Source of the DNA: Nannochloris sp. 'desiccata'
Taxonomy: Eukaryota; Chlorophyta; Trebouxiophyceae; Chlorellales; Chlorellaceae
Length of the DNA: 64,000 bases
Assembly: GCA_019044685.2 (NCBI GenBank)
Contig: JAGTXX020000009.1
Location: forward strand, 62,001-126,000
Direction of reading: 5' to 3'
The translations under genes were made by a program, and so were the position numbers. Positions 52,670-63,396 of the stretch are shown piece by piece (the stretch's first letter is position 1; each line of letters starts with the position of its first letter). The notes under the pieces were generated by a model, which worked only from the letters and a program-made list of their open reading frames with translations, did not search any database and was not told the origin of the DNA.

Positions 52670-54324
52670 TCAAGCTACCATAGTACCAGCATCTAACGGC
52701 ACTTTATGCACCATACTCTCCTTTTGAATCTGTTGGCAGGTCTTTTCTACCAGGGTCAATAATTCTGAAATAGATCCACTCCATTGATTCAAAGATTCTG
52801 CCGGAGATTTCCTCGCACCAAATCTAACAATGCCAGATGGACGATCTACTTTAGCAGCCAGACCACGGGACGTGACGAGCTCACAGAGACGCTCTTCAGC
52901 CTCTTCAGCAGGTAAATCAAGCATTTGACCTAACCTTTGTAGAGATATACGGGAGTAATAGCCAGAAATTGTATAGAGATTGTGTTGAATAACACGAAGA
53001 CGTAAATCTGCCCTGGCGCTTGCACCTTTAGCGGCAGTTTCTAAAGTAGTAGTGCTCGTCATCATAGAGGTATCTTTGCCACCAAATACTTCAGGCATTG
53101 CGTCCAATTCCGTAGCCCATTCTGCACTTAGTGTACGCCACCAAAGCACTTCTTTACCACTAAATTTACTCAACATATCCTTATATAACGGCATGCTATC
53201 CAGCCGACGATCTGCTGCTGTGGTTTCGAGCAGAGTACGTTGATGAGAATCCTTTGGTGCTAAAACTGCATACCATGCTGCTTTTTTTAACGCAGCTTCC
53301 CATTGCGCCGTATCTGCCTCGACAGAAGGAGTATCCAGTACTGCCCTATATGCCCGGCACATCTCCAAATAGTCACTTTCGTGGGAATAATACCGTACCA
53401 TAAGATCATAATACGCCAGCTTCAATTCTTCCAGAGTAGGGGTACCTGGCGCAGGTGCTTCAATAGCCGTTCCTTCGATACCAATCTCCCCGGTGGATTC
53501 TCCTTTTTTAACAACGCCGGTAGAGAGGACATTGAAGGCGCGAGGGGAGATTTTACGCGACAAAATCTGTGCACGAACGAAATCTTTACGTTCCAGGCAT
53601 AAGCGGACCTGATCCAAGATGTATGCAATCTTTTCAGTCTTGGCCATGGCACCAAATGTCTCCACAGCAACTTCTTGAAGAATTTCTGCGGCTTCTACAA
53701 TATTGCCTTCAAGTTCTTTCATTTGAGCAAGCTGGCGAGTTAAACGAGCACGCTCAATTTCCACGTAAATTTTTCCTTCAGTCAAGGCTTGAAGGGTTTT
53801 AATGAATTCACTTTTTGTGGGTTGATCAGGGGCGGAGTCGGTGAAACCCATGCACTGGCGGACCATAACTTGGACAGCTTGCTTGAGCTGGCCGCGGCGC
53901 TTTGATAACATAACGACAGTCTCTTGTAAACCTTTCCAATCGCCAGCGTCGAAGAGAATCTGCAACAAGAGTGAAGAAACAAAAGTGATCAGAAAATAAG
54001 ATGGTGGTTGGAAAAGAAGGTTGCGGAAGTAAAAAGCTGTAGCCCCAAGCTTGTTCTCACCTGAAGGATTGTTTTACACGCAAGTTTGGTGCTAGAAATG
54101 TCCTCTGCGAGGCGCCCTTGCTTCTCGATCGTTAACAGTCCGTCAATTGCTTGTTGTTTTTGCCCTGCCTTGGCTAGGCTCAGAAAGGCAGCAACATCCT
54201 TCTCAACTTTCTCTAGGTCTACGTCCATCTTCTTTCCACGCTGCTCAGCGTCCATCTTGTCCATCTCGATGCCAAGGTCTTCAGAATCAATTTTCATTTT
54301 TTCAGGCTGTTCAGTGTCACCCAT
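52670..54324 (-). CDS. RPN5: 26S proteasome regulatory subunit RPN5 (PSMD12)
   Basis: Two exons on the minus strand, 54324-54061 and 53959-52670, give 517 residues; donor CAG|GTGAGA, acceptor TTGCAG, joining KTILQ-ILFDAGDW. RPN5 is a PCI-domain scaffold of the proteasome lid. Recognisable elements are LSKRRGQLKQAVQVMVRQ, GKIYVEIERARLTRQLA, GNIVEAAEILQEVAVETFGAM-type helical repeats, LYKDMLSKFSGKEVLWW, and the PCI winged helix RVIQHNLYTISGYYSRISLQRLG (positions about 430-452). The C-terminal ISELLTLVEKTCQQIQKE helix joins the lid helical bundle. An acidic, Lys/Glu-rich N-terminus (about 50 residues) precedes the repeats. Slightly longer than human PSMD12 (456) because of Gly/Thr-rich insertions. 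Confidence 0.94.
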
Positions 54325-54663
54325 GGTGCTATATCAGCTAAGCTGGCGACTTCTAGTATTGCAAAAAGTCGCAATAGACAAGTAAAATTTACAATGTGTG
54401 CATGAAAGACCTGGCAAAGCATTGATCAAGCGAGAAGTGATGAGCTGAAAATTTCCGCAAGAATATTTCTCCGTTATTTAAGTCATCTACCCACCGCAGC
54501 AGCAGTTGGGTGATTTATGTATAACTTACACACGTAAACACGTATGTTCGTGTGCTCTTTGCGTTCCTTGCTTAACGTCTATGAAATAAAAGGTTACTAA
54601 AATTTAAAACCTCATCAACTTGGCCTACCTTACTGAGTTCATTCTTTAGTAGCTGCATTCCAA
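54325..54663. promoter_or_regulatory. divergent region RPN5 / UQCRH
   Basis: 339 bases between head-to-head starts, holding both promoters. No motif I would name. Confidence 0.4.
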
Positions 54664-55106
54664 ATGTCCGAAGAAGAAGTTGTCAACCCTCAGATTGAGC
54701 TTGAGGAGGCCTGCAAGCCGCAGTGCATCAAGGCTCTCTTGGCATATCAGGCATGTGCTTTTGCTTAATTTTGATTTCACTTTTTTCAACTGTAGCCGTG
54801 CATTTCGAACCTTCTCAAGCAGCGTTAGTGATCTTTTGTCGTCTTTGTTGTTAACTATACAGGCATGCGAGGAGCGCATTAAAAGCGATAAGACTGGAGA
54901 AGCTCATTGCACTGGACAGGTAAGAATATGCCCCGCCCTTGTCACTCACTATTTTTTTCCTATCTTTTAAATTGTACGAGGCAAGAACATAGATCCGAAG
55001 GCATATATTCAGTTACATTGACTTCATTCCATTTATGCAGTATTTCGATTATTGGCATTGCGTAGATAAGTGCGTTGCGCCAAGACTATTTGCAGAAATG
55101 AAGTAG
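54664..55106 (+). CDS. UQCRH: cytochrome bc1 complex hinge subunit (QCR6/UQCRH)
   Basis: Three exons, 54664-54750, 54863-54919 and 55041-55106, give 69 residues. The hinge protein supports the interaction of cytochrome c1 with cytochrome c in the intermembrane space. The four-Cys hairpin is intact: EEACKPQCIKALLAYQ, ACEERIKSDKTGEAHCTGQ, YFDYWHCVDKCVAPRLF. The first intron has a GC donor (TATCAG|GCATGT); no GT donor nearby keeps the frame, and the joined AYQ-ACEERI is what the family requires. The second is CAG|GTAAGA. The acidic N-terminus is short, as in plants. No separate presequence is seen, normal for this subunit. Confidence 0.94.
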
Positions 55107-55337
55107 TTTTATAACGATAGGTACTTGGTTAGTTAGTTTCTCTCCTTCTCTTATTTTTGCTAAAACATCACGGCAAGTGTACTGATAGCATCATTAGCTA
55201 TGTAATACGATTCAAGGATCACTCATCATATGAATTGAAAATGCTGTTTCGCCGATAGAAGAAAGAATTTCAAAGTTTATAAATATATTTATTTCCAACA
55301 ACCCGTTGATGACTCGCTGTTGCTGCATGCTGGTGAT

Positions 55338-56276
55338 TTATTTAACAGCAGCAGCAGCAGGAACAGTCAGTTTATTACCAGTAGCCTGAGTAACTATTTC
55401 TAGAAAGCTCAAATGTGGTCTTACTTTCGTATCCATCCACTGAGTAACAGCATGGTCAATATGAGGTACTGCAAGAGGGATCATTGCCAGCCCCGCTAAA
55501 GTGGGGAGTGCGTGGTGAAGAGCAGGGCTGAGGTGGCTGTGATGGCGAGCAAGGACCTTACCTGCAGCCCAGACAGTCCTGTATATAAGAGAGGAAACAA
55601 TTTCAGGGTAAGTGGAAGGTAATTAATCTATAGAGGGAATCAGCCAGAGGGTATTAAGAGAAAAAGAAGCAAGGCAAAATAAAATGTGTTTAAACGTGCC
55701 TGTTGATGACCATAAATGGAAGGGCTAAAGAAGCAGCCCCATGCCATAAAAGCGAATCAACCACAGTAGCAGAAACTGGGGTTAAAAAGCGCTGTTGCTC
55801 TACTTTAGGAGCGGGAGCAGCTGCGATAATCTTCAAAGGCTGGCGCCACCGAGTGAGGACCTGTCTGGCAGCAGCAGTATTTGTGGATGCCTTTCTTGTT
55901 ACAGGGAAAGCTTGTGTCTGCCAATACGCTTTAAAACCACGATCCAGTGTATCAGCAAGAGCGTACGCAGCTACAATACCATAGCTGCACAAGAGAAGGG
56001 GATGGTTGGAGGTTTAGCAAGAGAGAAGACGGCATGGACAAAATTTCAAGGAATAACTTATAATAATTCTTACCTGCCCAGATAAGCATTCTTGCTCAGG
56101 AATGGTCTTAACGCTTCACCAAAGTCACCTAAAATTTGCTATTGGTAGTTGTCACTCCTCTCGTGATAGTGAATCAAGACATCGTACAGACATTGGCAGA
56201 TTTTAAACTTACTGGCAAAAGCGGAATATCGAATCCAGGTGTCCCTGAAGATGTCCAAATCCTTTTTAGACTTCAT
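55338..56276 (-). CDS. mitochondrial fission process protein 1 (MTFP1/MTP18) homologue
   Basis: Four exons on the minus strand, 56276-56213, 56128-56074, 55984-55700 and 55578-55338, give 214 residues; all phases agree. The start MKSKKDLDIFRDTWIRYSAF then SDFGEALRPFLSKNAYLG and SYGIVAAYALADTLDRG match the MTP18 family, an inner-membrane protein that promotes mitochondrial fission. VVDSLLWHGAASLALPFMVINR is the second conserved block, and PTLAGLAMIPLAVPHIDHAV the third. Exon 3 ends ATCAACAG|GCACGT, a GC donor; the frame otherwise stops four codons later, while the spliced product continues the family pattern (INR-TVWAAGKVLA). The C-terminus ends in a short Ala repeat and Lys. Confidence 0.88.
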
Positions 56277-56526
56277 GATTTTTATGGTGGATTTTTCGTT
56301 AGTAATAGCGTCTGCAGAAAGAGCCAGGCAGCACCAAGGTTTTGGTCTTATTCCTCCTCTTCGAACAAGCTTGGGAAAGGATACCTTTGAAAAAAGTAGG
56401 GCTGCCCAAAATCAGAAATCAATCTGTATAAGCCCCTGGTTGTTTGTTTCTGTGGTACCTACAAAATTTCAGGAACTTATTTTAGCAGGCTCACGGCCTG
56501 AGTCTCTCTAATTGATTAATTTGAAT

Positions 56527-57009
56527 TTACATTGATTTAGGACGCAGCCCGCCCAAAAAGTTGATCTGGTGCCAGAATTCAAGTAATTTAGACTGTTTTA
56601 ATGCCTTGATAGAATCATAAAGAGGTATCAGGTGCCTGCAAATAAAAGAACACAGAAAATGAGAGAAGAAGAGAATGAATAATTGAGCAGGCGACCGACA
56701 TCGGTGTTGGCGGGGAAATAATATTTCTGTCTCAAAAGGTTAGTGAGAGCAAATGCATGATTTTGGATGAGCATATAAAGCTTCTATATGATTACCTCAA
56801 AGCTCTCGTAGAAGACAGTAGCGTTGCCAAAAATCAAGCAGTAGATTGTCTAGTCGTTCCACGGGGGCACGTCGGTAAAATAGCTACCTGCTGGATAATA
56901 TGCCAAAGGCACCAGCATCATGGAGGTGATTGTTAACGGCATAACTTGCATCTAGGACTAGTTGGGGGTCTAAAGCGGCAGTATTGGGTTCCGACGTAAT
57001 GTCGGACAT
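56527..57009 (-). CDS. hypothetical 76-residue protein
   Basis: Two exons on the minus strand, 57009-56888 and 56635-56527, give 76 residues; the intron (252 nt, CAGCAG|GTAGCT to TTTGCAG) is the longest in the window. The first part reads ALDPQLVLDASYAVNNHLHD and the second HLIPLYDSIKALKQSKLLEF, both amphipathic helices, ending GGLRPKSM. The frame is kept exactly across good splice sites and the product looks like a small helical subunit of a complex, but I do not recognise it. Too short for a confident call; head-to-head with the FAM192A homologue. Confidence 0.5.
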
Positions 57010-57336
57010 TGGTTCACATGATCACTACAGAAATATGTAAAATTGGCAGTATCTGAAGAGCATAATTTTATTTGCCTACGATGTCAAGTTGAAGTAATTA
57101 TTGGGTATGCGTCCAAATCTGATTTGGCTTCCAATAGCAGCAGAATAACATTGTAGAGAGAACTTGGACTTGGGTGCTAAGCTGGTGCTAAGAAAGAAGA
57201 AGGGCAGATCCAAAGCATAATGCGTGTTAAAGCAATCGTTTGCATACTTGCATGCACATTAATATTATAGATTTGATCCAATATCTTCGGCGAGCTTGGC
57301 TACTCCGATTTAATTTTGAATTTATTGATCTACGTC
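57010..57336. promoter_or_regulatory. divergent region, 76-residue gene / FAM192A homologue
   Basis: 327 bases between head-to-head starts; both promoters expected. Nothing named. Confidence 0.35.
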
Positions 57337-58267
57337 ATGGACGGCCGAAAAGTTGATCTGGTGCGAGTCCCCAGGTGAGCACATCTAGCAGCCCTGCCAT
57401 GTTTCTGCTTACTCAAATAAATTTAGATATTAACAAAGCGCTGAGTCCTACCTTTTATAATCTTCTAACAAACTGAATTTTATTTTTTACAGAGAAGACC
57501 AGTATTACAACGTTGAGGATGTTCTTGGCAGAGACACAGCCTCAGTCTTCCCTAATGAATCCAAAAAAGCAGCTTTACAGACTGACGCAGCACAAGCTAT
57601 TTTACAACAGGGCAAGCAAAAATTCATCTCAGAAACTGAACTAGCAGAAATAAAATCCATCACAGGTGGCAAAGGGAGAGTCGAGGACGGATCTATATCT
57701 GCAGACAAGCCTCTTGCTGAAATCTTAAGAGAGCAGCGTGAAGCTAAAGATGCGCAGTTTAAAGAGCAATGGAAACAAATGAAAACCGGTAAAAATAGAC
57801 CACTAGATGAAGATGAGTTAGATTTTCTAGATGGAATTGCCGCTGCGGAAAATGCGAAAAGAAAGAAAGAAGCTGAAGAAGAAGCTGCTGAGTTGGATGC
57901 ATTTCATCAAGCGTTGAAAGAACAGCAAGAAGTAAAAGCAAAGGCTGATGCAGAAGCAGATGAAGCGGCAGTAGCGGCAAAGAATAAAGAGATGAATCAC
58001 CTTGGAGGTGGTGTTGGCGGTGGCGGCGGCGGCAAAGGACCCACTGCCTCGACAAAAGCAGCAATTAAAAGGCCAAAAGTAAGTGCTATAGTGAGACCAA
58101 AGAGGAATATAGCTGCTACTACTACTAGTGCTAAAGATGGCGGTGTTACACAAGGGAACGAAGATCAAGTAAAGAAACAAAAAGTTGATAATGGGGAGGA
58201 GGACACGGCGGCGGAAGAAGGGTTAATAGCAGGGCTGCTTGGAGACTACGGCAGCGATAGTGATTGA
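57337..58267 (+). CDS. FAM192A/PIP30 (NIP30-domain) homologue
   Basis: Two exons, 57337-57374 and 57493-58267, give 270 residues; donor CCAG|GTGAGC, acceptor TTTACAG. The N-terminal NIP30 domain shows QKFISETELAEIK, ADKPLAEILREQREAKDAQFK, EQWKQMKTGKNRPLDEDELDFLDGI, the last being the most conserved stretch of the family. A long charged helix follows (KRKKEAEEEAAELDAFHQAL). PIP30/FAM192A binds the proteasome activator PA28-gamma in the nucleus of animals; the domain is widespread in eukaryotes including plants. The C-terminal half is Gly/Lys-rich (GGGVGGGGGG), ending in an acidic LLGDYGSDSD, resembling the CK2-phosphorylated tail of PIP30. Confidence 0.82.
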
Positions 58268-58384
58268 AATACTAGCTTAATTTAAATAGTGTATATATAA
58301 ATATATGTAAGTTATGGTTATCTCGACAGTAGCCAGGGGGCAAAATAAAGAAGGGGATGCCTATTGGGATACTTTATTGCTTTT

Positions 58385-61300
58385 TTATTGAGTCGCCAGG
58401 GCCGCCGCTTGAAGAAATTCTCTCACGTGCACTGCATCTGTGCAGTCCACTCTGAGCAATTGAGATACCAAATCTCTAAATACTGCAGTTTTCGTGACTG
58501 CAGTAGGGTATTCTTCTCGCTTAATAGGCTTTCTATTGCTAAGACACTCGACGATTTGGCCCGCTCTTTGAACGACGTCTGATTTCACGCCAGCAAGAGA
58601 GGCGCAATGCACACCAAAGCTAGGACCTACATGCCCAGGAGTTAGACGATACAGGAAGACTACATCACTTGTAGTATTAGTTTTAGGGATCATACCAGAC
58701 TTTGATTCTTTCTTTTCTTTGTCCTCTTCACCAAGAGCAACAGCCATAGTGTAAAAATCCAAGAACTCATTTTGAGGCAAATACGTACTGTTCAGTACCT
58801 CTGTAAAATGCGTTGCCAGCAACACCCTAGGCGGAGGACTAAGTACATTTCCAGTGCCAGTAGAACTACCAGAACCAGTTGCTAAATAGCTCAAAGAGCC
58901 GCATAACAAGCCGATTCCATCAGCAGCCAAAGTCCCTTTTCCAAATTCATCGATAATCAACAACGATTTCGGAGTAGCCAACCGTAACATGGACGCTACC
59001 TGAGATAAATCAATCATAAAGGAAGATTGCGGTACAGCTCCGCTTTCTTTCGTAACGACACGTGTAAATATACGATCAGTTAAACCGATTAAAGCCGAGT
59101 CGGCCGGAACAAAGGAGCCGACGTGAGACAGAAAGACGATAATTGCGACTTGTTTTGCATAGAGAGATTTGCCACTTAGGTTGGGACCAGTGATGACGTG
59201 GATTCTTGAGGAATTAGAGAGCATAGTAGTATCATTAGGAATAAAAGAACTAGCCGCATTTATATTTTTATTGCTCTTACTTGTACCACCATCACCATCA
59301 CCGTCACCATCACTATAATTTGAAGAAAAACCACCAGAAGAGAGCACTGCTTCAGCAAGTAAGTGTCTCCCTCCTTTAATCTCCAAAACATTCTCTTCAG
59401 TAAGTTTTGGCCGTACCAACTTCATCTCCACAGCAGCATCCGCTAAAGAAAGCAGACAATCAAGCTCCGCCGCTGCCGCTGCCGCCGCACGCACCGCTCC
59501 GCCACGAGCACCCAATTCCTGAGCTACGTTATTGCAAATCATTGTTTCTAAATCTCTAATTTTCGGCAATATATCTCCGTAACGTTCAGTAAGTTCCCTC
59601 GTCGTATCAGTGTGATAACACCCACCTTGACGGCCATCTTCCAGAACACAAGTAGGGACGCCATGATTCATTACGAGTTCAATATCTGGCAGGGTTTCTA
59701 ATACATCTGCACCCAGTAACGCTCCTTCTACTTGTAATAAAAACCCTACTTGAGGTACATACGCTACACTCCAAGTGGTTTGGGCATTCTGTTGTAAACT
59801 GCGAGGCAAGCGGGAGATTTCGTGGATTTCTACTTCACGTAACAAGTCGGGTAAGCCGTAGTAGAGTGCCTTCATTTCGTCGAGCTGTTCAGAGATACCA
59901 TAGTGCACTGCCATACCTTCCGGTGCTTGTGTAGGGTCGACAACGCTAGAAATAAGTTGGCGAGCGGAGATGAGATCATCAGAAATGGCTGAAGCAAGCC
60001 TAGAGAAGAGAGCAGACGTAGAAGTAGAAGAAAAACGGCCGCCATTGTTATTCCCATTGCTGTTCTCAAAGGAAGCAAAGGAGCGAGCATCTCCTTTCTC
60101 TTTTTCACCCAAGTTATTAGAACACTTTTGAAAAACATCTGCTAGCGTAGCTGCGACGTCCCGTACCCGTAGCAACCCATCAAAACTATTTTGTAAGGCT
60201 ACAAAATCAGCAGAATCGGGGAGAGTCTGCATATTTTCTAATTTTAGTAACTGCCTCGCAGGATCTTTCACAGCACGCAACGCAGTGCGCAGCGCTGATG
60301 CATATTCTGCCTTGATCAGCGCTTCAATTCCATCCATACGTTCTTCTAAAGCTTCTAAATCCACTAAAGGGCGAGCAAACCACAAGCGAAGCATTCTTTT
60401 CCCAGGAGGAGTGACACAGCGGTTGAGCATGCCAAAAACAGAAAGACCTTCCTTTGATTTTCCCAGTCCCATAGCAGAGGGGTGCTTTTCTTCGTGGAAG
60501 ATGTGGAGAGCTTCTAGACTCGCAGGGTCTACGAGAAGATGGCCTTGTAGAGAGGCTTCTTTTAGCCCAGCTAAAGGGAGTGATGCAGTTGGCGCCGAGG
60601 GGTCTTGAGCGAGCAAGCCTTCGTGAGATAAAATAGAAAGCAAGGCACCTGCAGCGCAGATTTGCAGCTCACGGCAAAGACTGATTGTAGTGTTCAAAAT
60701 GTGTAAGCGTTCTCGAGGTCCTTTTAAGCTTGAGGGTGGCAGGTTGGGTAGGTGCACAGCTTCCAAGGTGGCTCTAGCTGAATCTAAAGAGAAGAGCTTG
60801 GCACGCTCTATTAAGACTTTGCTAGAATAAGATAATGATTTCATTGCTGTTTGGTGTGGGGCCGCTTCAGAAGCAGAGGAAGAAGGAAAGAGAGGTGCTT
60901 TTAGAGCAGAAACGAGAGCTGGAGGCGCTTTGCTGCTAACGTAGATAACATCAGGCATAACGTGCAGTCTCGCAAGCTGCACTAATCTATAGCTAGAGAG
61001 AGAATTCTCTGAAGCAGCTGATGGAGTGGCTGCACCAGCAGTAGCAATAGAGGTAGAGCTGATCGGCTCTGTTGGAGCGAGCAACACAAAAGCATCGTCG
61101 TCCTGACCTTCCAAGCAAAACATCTGCAGAAAGCAAGCAAATAAGATTTCTACCATTTTATTCTAGCTTCTAAAGCTAACAATACGAAAACACTTTCTTT
61201 GTGTAGGCTGCTACCTACCTCTCCTGAAGAAGAGTCATACCAAGCTAGGCCGAGGCGAGCACCTCCAGCTTGGTGCACAGTCATAAAAATCTGCTCTTGA

Positions 61301-61392
61301 GCACCTTGGCTGCCGAGCAGGGGTCGTTCTTCTTCATATAAAGAGTTTATTAATGGCCCGGGAGGGTGCGGAGGACCCGAAAACCCTGGCAT
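58385..61392 (-). CDS. MSH5: MutS homologue MSH5 (meiotic)
   Basis: Two exons on the minus strand, 61392-61219 and 61123-58385, give 970 residues; donor GAG|GTAGGT, acceptor TCTGCAG, phase 0, joining SSSGE-MFCLEGQ. MSH5 pairs with MSH4 to stabilise meiotic recombination intermediates. The lever and core domains have LHIFHEEKHPSAMGLGKS and MLNRCVTPPGKRMLRLWF. The ATPase carries Walker A HVITGPNLSGKSLYAKQ, FMIDLSQVASMLRLATPKS, Walker B LLIIDEFGKGTLAADG and ATHFTEVL. The FMIDL and EFGKGT versions (rather than STF and DE.GRGT) are those of MSH5. As expected for MSH5, no mismatch-binding Phe-x-Glu domain precedes it. A 60-residue Gly/Asp-rich loop lies before Walker A. Confidence 0.94.
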
Positions 61393-61796
61393 TTATAACC
61401 TTCAAAGGCAGTTGAAGGAACAGCGTCTTCTATTCTTTTGAGGGAGTAAATACTATTTTCAAGGATTATCAGTGCTCTAATCTCTGCAAAACCCTGCAGA
61501 TAACAATATTAAGAAAGTGTAAAATAAGAAACGCTTTAAAACACTGCTTGGGTTGGCAGGGGCAGGGCATTAGAGCTTTTCCAAGCTCTCTTCTCTTGCG
61601 TGCGCATTTGTCCCAGTGGATGCAAGGTGGGTTGCTCAAAGTTTTGGTTTCACCTCTTTCAGTTACACCGCGAATGGAAACCTCTATTCAGAAATCTTAA
61701 ATCAAGGTATGTTTGATGATATAAATCTACAGACTCTTGGGAGGATCGCAGGTGCATTACGACTGACGGCTTATCTTCTTTGTTTTCTGTGTGCAG
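61393..61796. promoter_or_regulatory. divergent region MSH5 / FNR with FNR leader intron
   Basis: 404 bases between head-to-head starts. On the FNR side a good donor, ATCAAG|GTATGT, lies at 61707 and the acceptor TGTGCAG ends at 61796, immediately before the FNR start codon, so a 90-nt leader intron is likely. An ATG at 61616 opens a frame that would be out of frame with FNR after splicing. Confidence 0.5.
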
Positions 61797-63133
61797 ATGG
61801 CAATGGCTAGTTTAATGTCTGCCTCTATGGTGCAGCGCCCTTCCGTGGCCAAGGTATGATTTAGAACACAGTTCAAGTGGATTAAAGGAGAGAGATTAGA
61901 GCAGCACGGTGATTTTTATCAGGCATTGGGTCTGCTCGTGCCTCACCCACATTTGACAGATAGAGGTTGTTTATTCACAATATTTTCCCTCTCTTTTTGC
62001 AGGCCTTTGTGTCTAAGCCAGCTGCCCGCGCCGCTGTTAGCGTCAATGTGCGCGCTCAGGCTGCTTCCACCCAGGTGGGTCTTTCATTGATCTTGCTATC
62101 TTGTTGTTGAGAATTGTCGTGCCAAACTATAGTATTGATTCCGATTTTCAACATCAACACCCAATTCACATCTTTTCGACTCATTTTTCAAAACTACTTT
62201 CAGTTGAAGCGCGCTGATGTGCCCCTCGAGCTCGAAGAGATTGGCCTCCCCATGAACACCTTCGGCCCCAAGTCCCCCTTCACTGGCAAGATCGTCTCTG
62301 TCGAGCGCATTGTCGGCCCCAAGGCTACCGGTGAGACTTGCCACATCATTATTCAGACTGACAAGAAGATCCCTTTCGTTGAGGGTCAGTCTTATGGTGT
62401 CATCCCTCCCGGCACCAAGATCAACTCCAAGGGCAAGGAAGTACCCCACGGAACTCGCCTTTATTCTATTGCTGCCACCCGTTATGGTGACAACTTTGAC
62501 GGTAACACAACTTCTCTTTGCGTTCGTCGTGCTACCTACTGGGATCCCGAAATGGGCAAAGACGACCCTGCCAAGAAGGGTATCTGCTCCAACTTCCTTT
62601 GCGATGCTGCCCCCGGAACTGAGATCACCATGACTGGCCCCACCGGAAAGGTCCTTTTACTCCCTGAAGACCCTAACGCCGTCATCATCATGGTTGCTAC
62701 TGGTACAGGTATCGCCCCCTTCCGCTCATTCTGGCGCCGTATGTTTATGGAGAACGTCCCCAACTACCAGTTTACTGGTCTCGCCTGGTTGTTCATGGGT
62801 GCTGCTAACTCTGATGCCAAGCTTTACGATGATGAGATTCAGGCTATTGCCTCTGCTTACCCTGATCAGTTCCGCATTGACTATGCTCTCTCCCGCGAGG
62901 CCACCAACCGCCGTGGTGGAAAGATGTACATCCAGGACAAGGTCGAAGAGTACGGTGATGAGGTATTCGATTTATTGAAGAATGGTGCTCACATGTACTT
63001 CTGCGGTCTTAAGGGTATGATGCCTGGAATTCTGGAGATGCTTGAGCGTGTTGCCACTGAAAAGGGTCTTGTCTGGTCTGAATTCTTTGAGGAATTGAAG
63101 CACAAGAACCAGATTCACATTGAGGTGTACTAA
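61797..63133 (+). CDS. petH: ferredoxin-NADP+ reductase, plastid
   Basis: Three coding exons, 61797-61853, 62003-62074 and 62204-63133, give 352 residues; donors AAG|GTATGA and CAG|GTGGGT. The transit peptide ([17 protein letters not shown], then [20 protein letters not shown]) is Ala/Ser/Arg-rich with no ER signal. The mature enzyme has the FAD-binding [21 protein letters not shown] and [16 protein letters not shown], the NADP-binding [17 protein letters not shown], and [29 protein letters not shown] and C-terminal HIEVY, whose Tyr stacks on FAD. It passes electrons from photosystem I ferredoxin to NADP+. The sequence closely resembles green-algal FNR as I recall it. No phycobilisome-linker domain is present. 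Third codon positions are strongly C-rich, unlike most neighbours. Confidence 0.97.
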
Positions 63134-63396
63134 ATTACTAGTATGTAGGTGTGAATAGTAATGCTCTTTCTGAAGATAATAATGATATTGTTATTATTTC
63201 TTCTTTGGAAAAGAATGTGTACCGCCGCCTTTTTTCTGCTTTCGAGGACTTGCCCTCTTATTATTAAAATTTCGAGGGATAATTCTAATTTTTTCATTCA
63301 AACTAAACAAAACACACACGTAGTTATTCCATTCAATTGATTGTAATTAGCAAAAAAAAATATAAATAGGAATCGGAAAGTAATTGACCTCCACCA
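63134..63396. other. convergent 3' region FNR / BCKDHA
   Basis: About 260 AT-rich bases between two stop codons. Nothing else recognised. Confidence 0.4.

Noticed and set aside
56551..57380. A near-identical 17-base string (AAAAGTTGATCTGGTGC) at about 56558 and again at about 57349
   Set aside because: Both copies lie in coding exons of unrelated genes on opposite strands with no flanking similarity; most simply a coincidence.
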